From Panagrolaimus kolymaensis (Eukaryota > Nematoda > Chromadorea > Rhabditida > Panagrolaimidae), in NCBI GenBank assembly GCA_028622995.1, contig JAJQJQ010000049.1:682001-746000 (forward strand): a DNA stretch of 64,000 nt, in the 5' to 3' direction. This document shows positions 45,451-57,771 of this stretch, in pieces. Position 1 is the first letter of the stretch; each line of letters begins with the position of its first letter. Position numbers and translations under genes: made by a program. The notes under the pieces are model-generated. The model ran no database searches. It was not told where the DNA came from and saw only the letters and a program-made list of their open reading frames with translations.

Positions 45451-48405
45451 TTATTCAAAGTTCGATAAACGAACAAAACGATCAGTTTCTCGAAGGCCTA
45501 ATTGACCGGTGGAAACTAATTCTTGTATTTCATCATAATCTCGAACTTCTGAAATGAGATTTCCATGTTCATCGATGATTTGTAAGGGGCCTTCCACTTC
45601 ATCCGCTTCTTTTTCAAGTTCAGGTGGACCTCCATCTGCTCCATCATCGTCATAACTTTGGTCTAAAGCATGGTCATCTAAAACAAATTTTATGGTTAGA
45701 TGAATATAAAAATAAGGATTTTGCTTACTTTTAACATTGGGATCTTCCATCATTTCTTCTTCAGTTATTTCTCTCATCACACATTGATCGGGGTCAAAGT
45801 AAGGATGATCTTCGGGATGAACGGCATACACGTGACGTTCAAGAACTTTATTACCATAAAAAACTATGCCTAAAAATTTTGGGTAATTATTCACTTTGAA
45901 AACGTGGGTTTATTTAATGCTGTTGCTTACCACAAAGTGGACATGATTTTCCATCAGGTAATCCAGCTCGATTAGGTGGAATTTGGGGTAAATTTCTCAT
46001 CATTTCAGGTTTGCCTAACATTTCTCGTCGAACATATGTATCACCATACTCTTCTTTTTGTCGAATATTTGGAACTAACTCAGGGTGGGCTACTCGTAAA
46101 TCCTTTGCTGCAAGAGATCTAACAAGTTTCCGCAGAGTTTGAGCATCTAATTGTTGACGCATATCTGTTTCAATAAATGATTTTGTGTATGGACATGATC
46201 GACGATAATGATAAAGAAGATTATAGTCGTATTTAAACCGATTACCACACAAAGGACAATGGTGGGAACCTGTGGACGAATGAAATCCAGCCATATGGCG
46301 CTCAAGTCGACCAGCATTTGCAAAGGCTCTAAAAAAAATTTTTATGGAGTAAATATAATTTTTTGAAAATTGTTAAAAGCTACCTTTTACATTCATGACA
46401 TTGTACAGGCATTCCACTATTAACCCATTTATTACGATTATGTGAAGTTAAAGTTGATGAACCTCCATCATCATCAACGATATCATCTGCAAATACCACG
46501 GGTTCACCTTGAGCAAATTCATCATGCTCTCCTACTCCTCCAGCTTCATGGTGGTGATGTGGATGCAATTCATCTTCAACTTGATTAGTGGATGGAAAAT
46601 TTAAATCATCCGTTGTGGAATCATATTGTCGAGCCTTTTCCCTCAAATTCATTTCACGAGGAATTTGAGGTTCACGGAAATCGCCTAAAAATGGATGCAA
46701 TTTTTACATATATTCTTTTACACTTCTTTTTTGAGTGATAAATAACTTACTAACAACTACAACACTTTGTAATAAATCTGATACAAGCATCTTTAAATTT
46801 TGATCATCAATATGTTCAACATCGGGTGGTAAATTAGCTTGAACTTCAGGGCATGCATTTCTCCAATGTTTTATTAAACTATGATGTTGACGAAACATTA
46901 AGCCACAGAGATCACAAAAATATGAGCCTGCATCTGATTCATCCACAGCTTCAAGACCTCGATGAAGATCCAAATGTCGTTGCATGTGGCTCAAAGGAAT
47001 GGAAACTCCACAAGCTCGACATGGTAAACTTCGACGAACTAAAAAAAAGGAAGTTGGAAAAAAAGTTAAAAAGCAAACGATAAAAATTTTTTGGGTGTAA
47101 AACAACAAGTTTTTTAAAAATCTTTCTTACCTGCAGGTAAAACAATTTTATCATAATGATTATTTCGATATAAAGCATGATGGCTAATTCCAACCGAAAT
47201 TGGACCATAATGTTCCTTTTTTCGAACTAAATCCTCCACAGCTTGACGCAAAGTATTTACATCCATTCCCTTTCTTTCAGTAACCGAACAAACATCATCC
47301 AAATCTCGACAAGTTTTGCGCCAATGATAAAAAAGATTATATTCATATTTATAAGTTTTAGTGCAAAGTGGACACGTGAAATTCCCAAATATTTGATGTA
47401 CAGCTAAATGTCTTTCCAATCGAGCTGTATTTACAAAGGATTGACCACATTCAGGGCATTTACAATGGCCATAAACTCGATTTCTTCGTCCTTTCATACC
47501 TTGAGGATATATCGGATGATTTTTATTTATTATCGCTCTTCCCGAAGATGCCACTGCTGATGAATTGCCTGGTTGATGATGATGATCTTTATCCGAAGCA
47601 GCAGAGGTGTAATAAACCAATTGAGTGGTGGAATTTGAAGTTGAATTATCATCACTCATAATTTTAACTTCTTGCACAGAATTTATATCCATTATTCCTT
47701 CATGATGATGTGATGGATTTGTTTCATCATCATCTTCTGCAGCTAAAAGATATAATTCTCCATCTTCACCTTGTACAACTTGTCCAATCATATCTTGTCC
47801 ATATGTTTCAGTAACGTCCTAAAAATTTGGAGTGGTTTATCTTAGAAAGTCAATTGTATGATAACTATCGCAAGATTTTATTATAACAAGATGGATTTTT
47901 GAAAATCCGAATCCAATAACAAGTAGCTTATCCAAAATTTAGGAAGTTTTAGAAGCTAACGTTAAAGGTAGCTCAAGTAAAGGTAACTCAAGTAAGTAAC
48001 TAAATTTTGCTCCTGTTCATATGCCTTTACCATCCGAATTAACTTACGAGTTCTTTATCCTGATCATCTTGCTCCATGATTTCTTCCTCTTCACCTTGAA
48101 GTTGGTTACCATCTTCATCAACAATTATTTCATGATAATGTTGTTGGTCATCATCTTGCACTTCTTCGTGCTCTTCTTCTTGTTGAGGGATATTCGAAGG
48201 TTCATTATGTAAAATTGGGGCTTGATGTTGTTGTTGTCCAAGATTATTATTATTTCTTCTTGCTAAAAAAAGAAAAGAAAAAGTAAGCATTGATATGTTT
48301 AGAAGTTTGGGAAAAGTAAAAACATTAATTAATGAATGAATGAACGAATGTAAAAAAAAAGTGCGATCATTGAATGATCAATGAAAAATAATAAAACTCA
48401 CACAT
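45451..48405 (-). CDS. Seven-finger C2H2/C2HC zinc-finger protein
   Basis: Predicted nuclear DNA-binding protein. Eight exons: 48405-48402, 48262-48048, 47818-47131, 47038-46751, 46684-46384, 46328-45931, 45869-45729 and 45677-45451, all in phase, 753 residues. The N-terminal 75 residues are Gln- and Glu-rich. Fingers come in pairs: CPECGQSFVNTARLERHLAV and CPLCTKTYKYEYNLFYHWRK; CRACGVSIPLSHMQRHLDLH and CDLCGLMFRQHHSLIKHWRN; CHECKRAFANAGRLERHMAG and CPLCGNRFKYDYNLLYHYRR; a last single one, CPLCGIVFYGNKVLERHVYA. The second of each pair is C2HC (ends in Cys). After pairs there is a Leu-rich helical stretch (NTLRQAVEDLVRKK, NLKMLVSDLL, TLRKLVRSLAAKDL), a repeated module. The start is placed in a 4-base exon (ATG T) with a GTGAGT donor, the only start I found in phase. 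The C-terminus is acidic. I cannot name the orthologue. Confidence 0.82.
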
Positions 48406-49029
48406 AATTTTTTTTTTTTTGTTCTCCAAGAAAATTGATAGATAGATTTTTGCCTGAATATGAATATATTTGGAAAGCCCTGAATCAGGAGCTTTCAAGT
48501 AAAGAAATAGAAAGAAAAAAAAGTTGAAAATTAAAAAAAAGACAACAATTTTTTTTGTTCTGTCCTTCCTTCCTTACCAAATCGATGCTCTCAGCCGTCG
48601 TTGTCACTTTCTCTTTTCTCTCTTCTTATTTTATTATTTGTTTGGTTGGGAGCAAGCAAAGGCAAATGCAAAAAATATACGTACGTGCGTTAGGGAGAAT
48701 AAAAGCAACCTTGGAGTGCTTCGTATCAGTAAATTGTGATGGTGGTTATGAAGACCGACGACATACATACATCCCGCGAAAAAAAAAGTCTTATAAAGAA
48801 ATATAAAAATATCTGTTCGTGACTTTTTTTATTTATATTTATATTTTTTGGCTCTTTTGCGGTAAAATCTTTTTTATGGATTCAAAAGTTTTTATGTTTA
48901 TTCAAATTTCTTGATTTTTTAATATCAAAAATAAATATCTAAGTGTAAATAAACAAAATTAAATATTCGATATTTTAATTCCAAAATTTGTTCATTTATT
49001 TATTTATTATTAAATTTGATTTCTTCAAA
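48406..49029. other. Divergent promoter region
   Basis: About 0.6 kb between the starts of the zinc-finger gene and VHL. A cytosine-poor 5' flank with poly-T tracts. A donor-like site at about 48577 (minus strand, no ATG) could belong to an untranslated exon. Confidence 0.5.
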
Positions 49030-50135
49030 ATGTCTGAAAACGGATCAGCAAATTCCCGACCTTTAATAAATAATGATAATCGTCAAGTTATTCCATACAT
49101 ACAAAGACCAATTTTTCCACCTTCAGTAACGTTGTTTTTTTTTAATTCCACAAAATCCTCTGTTGTTGTTAGATGGCATTATGAAGTAAGCATTTTGTTT
49201 ATTAAAAAAAACTTTTGTAATTTTTTAAAAAAGAATTATGTTTTAAAAATATCAATTTTTTATTTTGACAAAACAAAGCTAGAAAATAATTATTTGAAAC
49301 TTTTCGATTTTTTTTCTTCATGCATCTGCAAAATTAAAAATGATTATGTATTTCTGAAGCAAATATTTTATTCCATGTTTCAATCTTTTTTTAAAGATAA
49401 TTTTTATAATTTATTAGTTTTAATTTTTTGTTAAGAAAAAGATAAATAAATGTATGATGTAATTTACAGAATTTCTTAAACTTTTTTTTTTGCAATGTCT
49501 TTTAAAAATTTATGTTCCTTTTCTAATTTTATCGAAAGTTACCGCACGCAGAAAATAATATTACATAAACACAAAAAACTTATTTTCATTAGCATTAAAT
49601 TATTTAAATTTTCAGAAAAATGAATACAAATTTTATGGTATTCTCAGACCAAAAACATATAAGGGTTTAAGAAGTTTTTATGGTAATAGCAACAACTCAC
49701 AAAAATCTCTCCCACTTATTTTTAAACTTTTTAGGCCATCGATGGGAATTTTTGGATGCAGAAGATGGAGAAATGTTGTCCACCAATAAAGATAAGGAAG
49801 ATGAAGAAGATGAATTATTTTCAGCGAAAATGCCTCCTAATTTAACCAATGACCAAGAAAGTCCACAACAAAATATTAAAATTCTAAAGCGTTTACATCC
49901 ATTGGGATATTTGGCTTTAAAAGTTGTTGCAAGAAGGAATGATTTAGCTGCTCTTTCATTGCCAATTAAAATCAAGGTGAAATTAAAAAAATGGGTGTTT
50001 TTGATTGATAAAAATGAAAAATAATTTTTGCATTTTTAGGAAGCTTTGAAAGAATATCTTGAAAAGAAGGAAGCTTTCCTAATAGAATTGGATAAAGATA
50101 TAGAAGAACTAAAACGAAATTCTGCAGAAACTTAA
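49030..50135 (+). CDS. vhl-1: VHL (von Hippel-Lindau) substrate receptor homologue
   Basis: Substrate receptor of a CUL2-elongin ligase that recognises hydroxylated HIF. Exons 49030-49185, 49616-49682, 49735-49976 and 50040-50135, in phase, 186 residues, close to known nematode VHL size. The beta domain reads PPSVTLFFFNSTKSSVVVRW (residues 30-49) and then the pocket strand with YGILRP and SFYGHRWEFLDAEDG. The residues that line the hydroxyproline pocket in human VHL are present by alignment: Tyr59, Ser72, His76, Trp78. The alpha domain follows (PLGYLALKVVARRNDLAALS, then KEALKEYLEKKEAFLI), which in VHL contacts elongin C. An acidic insert (DKEDEEDELF) separates the two domains. The final helix is charged and coiled-coil-like. 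Confidence 0.88.
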
Positions 50136-50449
50136 ATTAATTTTTTTTAATATCAATCGAGGCAAAATTAGTTATTTTTATGTTAGTTGTTAGATCATGG
50201 ACATTACTGGTTGCAAGCAAACATACATACTTCGTTCAAATTCAATAAATTCCCAACACGAAAATTTATGAGTGGAACTTTTCCACTAAAAAAAACTTTT
50301 TTAGCTAAAAAATTTTCTAACTCTTTTTTTTATTCTTTCGTGTGTTTGACTCCATTTTTTATACGGTTTTATATTGTTTTGATACATTTATCTTTTGTTA
50401 AATTTGATTCACTAAATAAATACCGGTTATTATCAAATTAGGTGTTATT
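50136..50449. other. Spacer between two plus-strand genes
   Basis: 314 bp. AATAAA near 50244 and 50415 may serve VHL. The spacing (stop to next ATG) would also be compatible with an operon or trans-splicing, which sequence alone cannot decide. Confidence 0.5.
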
Positions 50450-53400
50450 ATGACGACGACAACAAAAGAAAACATAGATTTATACTCGTTATTTTTATCA
50501 AAAGGTTTGATGCTTTTTTTTGTGGCTTCTCTGTATTCATTAACTTGCAATTTTTTTTAGATGTCAAAAGTATTGAAAAAGCTTTAAAACTATTGGAAAA
50601 TGGACATCAACTTGAAAAAATGTTAGAAGCTTTGATATTGATCACCAAAAAGGTTAAAATCAATTATTCTCTGGACGAATGCATGATTCCGTATATCCGT
50701 AAATATTTCTCAACACTTCCTCCAACTCGTGCTAAAAGTCTTGCTGATGAATTGATAACTTTTTGTGATAATGATCATTCACCATGGTAAGCAATTTTTT
50801 TATAGAAAAAGTGAAGAGATAAAAGAGTAACTTTTTAGGGCAGCAACAGCTTTACTTCGACATTTGACTGAAAGTGTTCAACTTGGTAATGCTCAACGAT
50901 TTCGTGAAACTGTTAAAACTTACTTTGTTCAATTACATAATATCTTAAGAAATGGAAAACAACCTGCTGTGGATGACTTGATTGTTGCTTTATTTCGAGT
51001 CCTTATGTTTGAACTCAATATGCAAGATGATTGTAAACCTGAAAAATTGAAAGAAGTTTGGCAGAATATTAAAGCTCTGGAGGTTTGTTTTACGACATTC
51101 GATATAGTGATCATGGTTGTTTTCAGAGCTCACAAGTTTACTACCTTGCTTCATTTCTCCTTTATTCAGTTCTTGGTGAAGATCAACTAGCACTTGATGC
51201 TGAAGTGGCATTGTGTAAATTTGAATCGTTGTCAAATACAAAAGTTTGTTACGCTGCTTTTACTATTGATTTTTAATGAAAGTTTCTTATTTAGTTTATT
51301 GCCTTCTGTGAACCATATATTCATGTGCCATTAGTTAATTTCCAAAGTGCTGGAGCTAGAATCTTCCTTGATCGTCTAATTGATTATTACATTAGCAATG
51401 ACCAAGTTTGTTAGCTTTTTTTCTTACCTCTTTCTTACAACACGCTCTTTTAGATTGCTCATTTCTGCGTTTTACTTTCGAAGGTTCCTGAAATCCGAAA
51501 CATTCATCTTCCATCAATCGAAGCAACACTTTTTTCTTCTATCCTCCTTGCTATTTTTCAACAATGCTTACAAGTATCAACTAAAAGAAAAACTGAGTCT
51601 GATGTTCACCGTTTACCTCAACTCCAAAATCTCATTGAACTTTTTTATACCTCTCGTCGACAGAATATTGACTTTGATTCAAGTTCAGAGCTGTTTCAAC
51701 AAATATTTTCTCAATGTCTTGCATCATTCAAGTCCTTTATTTTTACTAAAGAAATGAAAGCTTCCGCATTTTCATATGCACTGGGACAATTGGCTGATAT
51801 TATTCCATGTATGCAACTCGATACAAAATTGCTTTTGGTTGCAGTAATGCCCTTTGCTTTGGCCGTTCCAGCAAATGAAGAAAAAACCATCGAGCTGCAA
51901 AAAGTTTATGGTAATGTGTTGAAGGATATACCAAGTGAATACATGGAGAAATTGTTTAGTGATCATGAGAATATGGGAATCTTTTTAGCGAACTTTATTA
52001 AAGTAAGTTTACCTCTTTGGATTTCCTTTTTTTAACATTTACATTGTATGTTTTAGGTAAACTCCAAAGAATCTAGCCACATTCGACAAACTTGTTCTCA
52101 AATTGTTGCATCTTTTCTTCATTCTGATTGGACTTTTCTTACTGGCTTTGTTAAAAACTTACAAGGAAAATCAGCTGATGATTTGAAATCATATCAAACG
52201 CTTACTCAACTTTTCAACAAAGGTATTAAAAACACCAATGGTGTTCCTCGGGCTGATACAGTAATCTGCTTTCAAACAATGGTTAACGTTTATTTGATTG
52301 AAGCTGAAAATATGAAGACTAAACAATATCGACCTAAGAAAGGTTTATCATTGGTAAGATTTTAAATGGTTAAAGTAGTTTACTAACATTGGTTATGTTT
52401 TTCTAGATTTATGATTCACTTGTTTCCCTTCTTCAACATTCAAACTTTTTACCTGAAAATCTTTCGAAACAAAACTCATCTTTTTCATCGATGACTTTTG
52501 ATTTGGTTTTAAACTTTATTCAAATTGTTCGTTTATGTTCGTTGGCTGAAATTGAATTTGATTCTCAACAAACATTGATCGAAAACCTGCTTGATCATTA
52601 CTTTATGAGTGATAATTTTGGTCAAATTTCTGATAATGAAAAAGAATATGTCATTGAACGAGCTGTTAATGTTACAAGTCTTGGTTATGCTGCTAGCTTA
52701 CATGGATATTTTGCTAATGTTAAACGATTATTTTCACTTATGGTTGCTGATAATGGTGATGAACTAGTAATGAATGTTGTGAGAGCATTGGCAGAAGAAG
52801 AAGTTATCAAATTAAAGAATCAAATTTTGAAGGACTACACGGTGGAAAAGCTCTCATCTGATCCAGAAACAAGAAATCATGTGTTTTCAATTTTAACTGC
52901 CATTGCTAAATCACGTTTTCCATCTGCTTTGGACGGAATGGATGATTACATTTATGATGTGTTCACAGAGATTGAATGTCTTAGCGCAGGTGCTATGAAC
53001 TTTGCCACTGCTTATGCGAATGTAAGTTTGTTCTTTTTGACGCTTTAAAGTGACTCACTGCATTCATTTTAGGTTATCAGAGGAAGTCCAAATTTTGCTG
53101 ATTTTGTTTCGGCTTTTATCTTTACTTCATCAAATATTCTTTCTTCACAAAAATTCTATTCTGTTCCATCAGCTGTTTTAACTGAACTCAAGCGAGCTAT
53201 TGCTGTGACATCGTTTCTCAAATATGTCTCTGAATTACCGCCAACAAAGATCACGATCTTAGCTAACCAATTTCCTATTATTGGTCGAATGGTTTCAAAG
53301 CTGATTTCAAATGTAAGTTATTGTTGTTTCACTTGTTCCACGTGAACATTTGCTGCCAAATGCCTCATTCATTGTTTTTGTACCTCTTTATTCTTCATTT

Positions 53401-53752
53401 TCAGCTTATCACATATCGACATCTCATCACTGAAATTACTGAAAAGCATCGATCAACAACACGTGGATGCTCTGTTCTACCAGCTTATTATGATCATTTT
53501 CATAAGCAACTTTCAAACCTAACAAAAAATATTGCATCAACGAAGAATTCAGTGATCAATCGTCAATTGCCTTTTGTTATTTCAAATTGTCTTACTGGTG
53601 AACGAGAAGGAAATCTACCAACATATAATCTTCTATCTGGATGTGATGAATCTTCAATTTCTCTTCTTTCCACTGCTCTTCCTTTGATTGAAAAACGACG
53701 ATTTGCTGTTACTTTTCCTAATTTTGTTGATTCCAATAGATTTACTGGATAG
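50450..53752 (+). CDS. Large helical protein of unknown function (HEAT-like character)
   Basis: Not recognised. Ten exons: 50450-50504, 50561-50786, 50839-51082, 51127-51243, 51295-51405, 51454-52002, 52057-52353, 52407-53021, 53073-53312 and 53405-53752, in phase, 933 residues. No membrane helices, signal peptide, zinc or catalytic motif. The sequence is a succession of amphipathic helices with few Gly or Pro, typical of alpha-solenoids; segments such as SIEKALKLLENGHQLEKMLE and YVIERAVNVTSLGYAASLHG look like repeat helices. The C-terminus ends FVDSNRFTG. A poly(A) signal AATAAA is at 53803-53808. A scaffold or transport role would be a guess. It shares the plus strand with VHL. Confidence 0.75.
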
Positions 53753-54121
53753 TATTATTTCATTGTATGTTTATGTAACATGTTTCATTTTTTGTTGAGT
53801 TTAATAAATATGTTTTTAAACCTGTTTTTTGAATGATTTTATATGATTGTTTTAACAGATGACAGGTAGAGCAGACTAACACGCCAGTGAATTTTATGCA
53901 ATCATGGATTATGTTTACCTAACTGTGGAACAGTTAGAAGGAGAACTTATAAGTAAAATGTCTTTAGGTTTTAAAGAAACATATGTATCGAAAGATGTAA
54001 TTTAGGGAAGCACAACATTATGAAATTCAAACAAAAATAACTTTATTTAAAAGTACTATAAAACATGCAAACGACATACAAAATGAAATACACAAAAAAG
54101 TTTAAAAACAAAAATCAAAGA
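53753..54121. other. Convergent spacer
   Basis: About 370 bp between the large helical gene and the first minus-strand MATH-BTB gene. A complement of AATAAAGTT near 54039-54047 resembles the 3' end motif shared by the MATH-BTB paralogues. Confidence 0.5.
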
Positions 54122-55289
54122 TCAAGTTTCAACAATGGCGGAAAGTGCGTTTGAGACAAGTTTGAGAGCAAAATTTTTATCAAGGATATCAATATCAGCT
54201 ACAGAAGTTTTCGAATTGATACATTCAATCAAAAGTCGAGCACATCTTTCTTTGAGTTTTGTTGCATTTGAAATGATGGAAGAGTTTGCAAGTTGACAAA
54301 CGGTGGAAATGGAGACATCACGAATCAATGAAGCTTGAAAACTTGTCTAAAAAAATAACGTTTGGAAAGATGATAGTGTAATAACAAAAGTAACCTTAAG
54401 AGAGTCCATATCATATTTGTCGAAAAATCGCAAAAGTTCCATTTTGTCTTCCAAATTCAAAGAGTTTGATGTTTGAGGAAGGTAACAAAGTTGAATTGCA
54501 GCTTGAACGACATTGAATGAGAAATCAATCATATCCATTTGGTTTTCTGTTGTTTCTTTCATACCAGAATGGTGGAACATAGCTTCAAAAACAGGAGACT
54601 GAGCTGCAAGGACATATTTGTGAACCTAAAAGCTAAGTATTAGTTCGTTGGATTATATAAAAACACCATACTTTGATGAAGCTTTCACCAACTTTGATAA
54701 TAAACTCTTTGTTGTTTTTCTTCCATAATTTAGCACCAATAGATTCACCATCAAGATTGATTCCATTTTCATTTACAGCAAGCTTTTCACGTTGAACACT
54801 CAAAATTCCTTCACATTTTAAAGTAAATTTACCATCGACAATGAATTTCTCTTCTGGATCAAAAAATTCGGACGTACTACAGAATCCAATTCCTTGTCCT
54901 TTTGGAAGATCATATTCATGGCTTAAGTTATTGGAAAAACCGGCAGATTCAATGGAAAATTTAACATCAGCTTTGACTTTCGTTTCATCTCCAAGTTGTA
55001 AATACAATAAAATGCCAACTTTTCCTCGAACTTTTTCTTTATTTCCATTAGGATAAAATTTAAGATAATATTTGACACCAGGAATATTTGAAGCATTGAA
55101 TCGCTCTGTTGACAAGCATCCATTGTTTGAATGTTTCAAAGCTGCCAATTTTTCTTCAGCGATGGTCCATTGAATTGAAATTGGACATTCAAGATTCTAA
55201 AAAAATCAGCGATTATTTCTATCATTATTTGTAATAATAAAATGACTTACAAAAGTTGAAGCTGTAGAAGGAGTTCCGGTGGTATCCAT
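54122..55289 (-). CDS. MATH-BTB-BACK protein, array member 1
   Basis: Probable CUL3 adaptor. Exons 55289-55251, 55196-54672, 54625-54395 and 54346-54122, all phase 0, 339 residues. A short exon encodes the N-terminus (MDTTGTPSTASTF). The second exon holds the MATH/TRAF-like domain (ISIQWTIAEEKLAALK to about residue 145) and the start of the BTB (AKLWKKNNKEFIIKVGESFI). The third exon contains the BTB core (VHKYVLAAQSPVFEAMF), the last the BACK part ending ALSAIVET. The same exon pattern is shared by 57772, 59781 and 62225. In exon 3 it carries one extra codon compared with its siblings. Confidence 0.9.
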
Positions 55290-56616
55290 AACAATTATTG
55301 AAGCTAGTTATTGCACTAAAACAAATCAAATATTAACAAAACAAAAAGCCAATTTTACAAAGACACAAAAAGAGGGAAAAAACACGACAGATTTTTTTAA
55401 GATGAACGAATGTTATTAAACAAAAATAGGTGATAGCAAAATCGAATCAAGAAATATTTACTACCAAATTCAACATGATGAAATTTGAACGAAGGAAATT
55501 AGTAAAAAGAAAAGAAGCTAGACATGAAAAAGGTATCCGAAAACAAAGAAAAAAGAGAAAGTTAACATGCGAAATAAAAAATATTCTTTCTGAGAGTTAG
55601 AAAGCGCACAATTATGCGAACTTTTTTTATGGGATAATGTTTGTATTATCAAGATAAATAACAACAAAAAACAAAGTTTATTTATGTGTCAGCAAAATAA
55701 AAGATAGCAAAAGGCATCAATGTGTAATTTAAATTTGATTTGGTGTTGTAGAATGAGATTTAAGCATTTGTTTCAGAGCTTTAAATTCTGTTTTTTTTTT
55801 TTGACGAGAGGTGAAAGTAAATTTAATAGAAAAAATGAACATTTGGATGATTCAAAAATACAAATAAATCATACAAGCAATCAATGAAAGAGTAAAAGAT
55901 ACGTTTATATACTGTAGCTGAAGCAAAGTTTGCGAAATTCCAATTCCAATCCAATTCATGTAAAGCTATAATTGATTGGAAAAGATTAGAATTGGTTCTA
56001 AAGAAATGCATACGTTTTCTTCCAACAAATATTTGATTATTAATAAAGGTAGCTTTAAAAGGTAAAAATATCTGGATATGCAGGTTTGTGGTGGTTAAAA
56101 TTTTCTCTCAAATTATGCTTCATTTCATGTTTAAAAGTTCCACATCTTGTTCCAATATTTAATTTTTATCGTCGCTAAAAGAAAAGGTTTCAAAATTTTT
56201 TTATAACTCTCTCATTGTTTTCTGTTTTATGCTCCCTTTTTTTATATCAAATTTTTTATATGTTAGTTTTTTATATTTGGCTAAAATTTTAGCAAGATTC
56301 CATGTTTAGGGATTGAGCTAAATTTTTTTTGTAATCGAAAAAACTTTGAATCTTACTGGTTGATTAAGCGTACAGAAATGAGGTTGCGCTGCCATTTTTT
56401 TGTTTGTTTTTTATTGGATGTTCTTTCTTTAAGTTTAATTGTAAGAAATTTTTTTTTCATGTGCTTTGGATATAAAAAACTATTTAAAAATATAATACTT
56501 TTAAAATAACTAACTTTTCTTTAATATATATTTTCTGGATTTAATTATTTTAAGAATGCCTTACTTAAATTTTAAATTGGTAAATTTTCAGATAATTTAT
56601 TTTACTAATACCAAAA
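55290..56616. other. Intergenic with duplicated block
   Basis: About 1.3 kb. A segment at about 55804-55901 is closely similar to 57181-57273, and 55620-55685 to 61825-61890, so this DNA was duplicated along with the gene array. No gene seen. Confidence 0.6.
55804..55901. repeat. Duplicated non-coding block, copy A
   Basis: Matches 57181-57273 with few differences (ACGAGAG followed by AAGTAAATTTAATA, then AATGAACATTT and AATCAATGAAAGA). Evidence of local segmental duplication. Confidence 0.75.
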
Positions 56617-57060
56617 ATGGATTTTTCAAATTTGGTGAGTTTTAATAATTTATTTGGATTGTGTAAGAAAAGCAAAAAATTGAGTTTGGTTTTGTTATTT
56701 ACTTCCCAACGTATTTTTAGGATGTCGGAGATAAAATGGAAATTTTACAATTTTCTGATAAACATAAAATTTATGATCTTAAAGTATGCAATTAAAGCTT
56801 CTTTAAACTTTTTCACCTTTTTTTTTCGTTTGTAGACTACGTGCGAAGCTTCTTTGATTCAAAATGTTTCAACTTCAAATGTTGTTCAAATTGCAAATTG
56901 TTCATTTATTTCAAAAGCATCCAAACTTGAAGAAAAATGTGTTAATCTTTTAACTCAATGCATTAAAGCTAGAACTCCTGTACCAGGTATTCTGGATATA
57001 AATAAAGAAATTGCGCGTAAAGCTTTTAAAAATTGCTTCTGCGTAATTATTGAAAATTAA
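56617..57060 (+). CDS. Short BACK-only relative of the MATH-BTB genes
   Basis: Exons 56617-56634, 56721-56783 and 56836-57060 in phase 0, about 101 residues. It reads KMEILQFSDKHKIYDLK, then TTCEASLIQNVSTSNVVQIA and the rest of the BACK-like domain, ending VIIEN. The MATH and most of the BTB domain are missing. The last two exons match the last two exon ends of its relatives. It is on the opposite strand to its neighbours. Either a decayed copy that still splices, or a short protein able to pair with the full members; I favour decay of a once complete gene. Confidence 0.55.
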
Positions 57061-57771
57061 ACTTTCATCGTTGTTTTTAAAGTTCTTTATTTGTTGTTGT
57101 TGGTGTTGTTGTAACATTGAGACCATTTTTTTTACTATCCATGTAAAAATGTTACTTTGTTTCATAAATTAAGTTTTTTCACGAGAGATCGAAGTAAATT
57201 TAATATAAAAATGAACATTTAGATGATTCTAAAATTCAAATAAATCAATAAGCAATTAATGAAAGAATAAAAGATCCCAAATCAAATATGAGGGAGTGAT
57301 GTCATCCATTTCGAGTTCTCACAGTGTTTCAAAAGAAGGAAGTTTGATAAGATTTTTGAATGGTTTCAAACGAAAGACGAGTTTGGTATATTCATTCATT
57401 TTTTGAGTAAAGAATTAATCCAATCACAAGCTTGATTATAAAAAAAAGCAATTAATCCATTTACAGCAAGAGAATAACATTATCCAATATGAGCTTAAGC
57501 TATAAAAGCTGCTAAGCATGTAAATGAATTTTATGTAACAAAAAAATGTGAGTGAGTTAAAAGTCTGAAATTATAAAAAATGACGTTTGATAAGCGAAAT
57601 ATTTCAGGATTTTTTTCCGATTATGCATGTATCTGTTTAGATTAATAAAAATTTTAAAAGCTTAACGTTTGGGATTCAAACAAAAAGAACTTTATTAAAA
57701 GTTACTGTAACACATGGCAAACAACAAACTAAATGAAAGATTCAAAAAAGTTTAAAAACAAAAAGCAAAGA
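57061..57771. other. Intergenic in the MATH-BTB array
   Basis: About 0.7 kb including the duplicated block. A stretch at 57500-57560 also resembles 61905-61970 (AATGAATTTTAT and GTGAGTTAAA). No gene. Confidence 0.6.
57181..57273. repeat. Duplicated non-coding block, copy B
   Basis: Partner of 55804-55901, located just downstream of the BACK-only gene. Confidence 0.75.
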
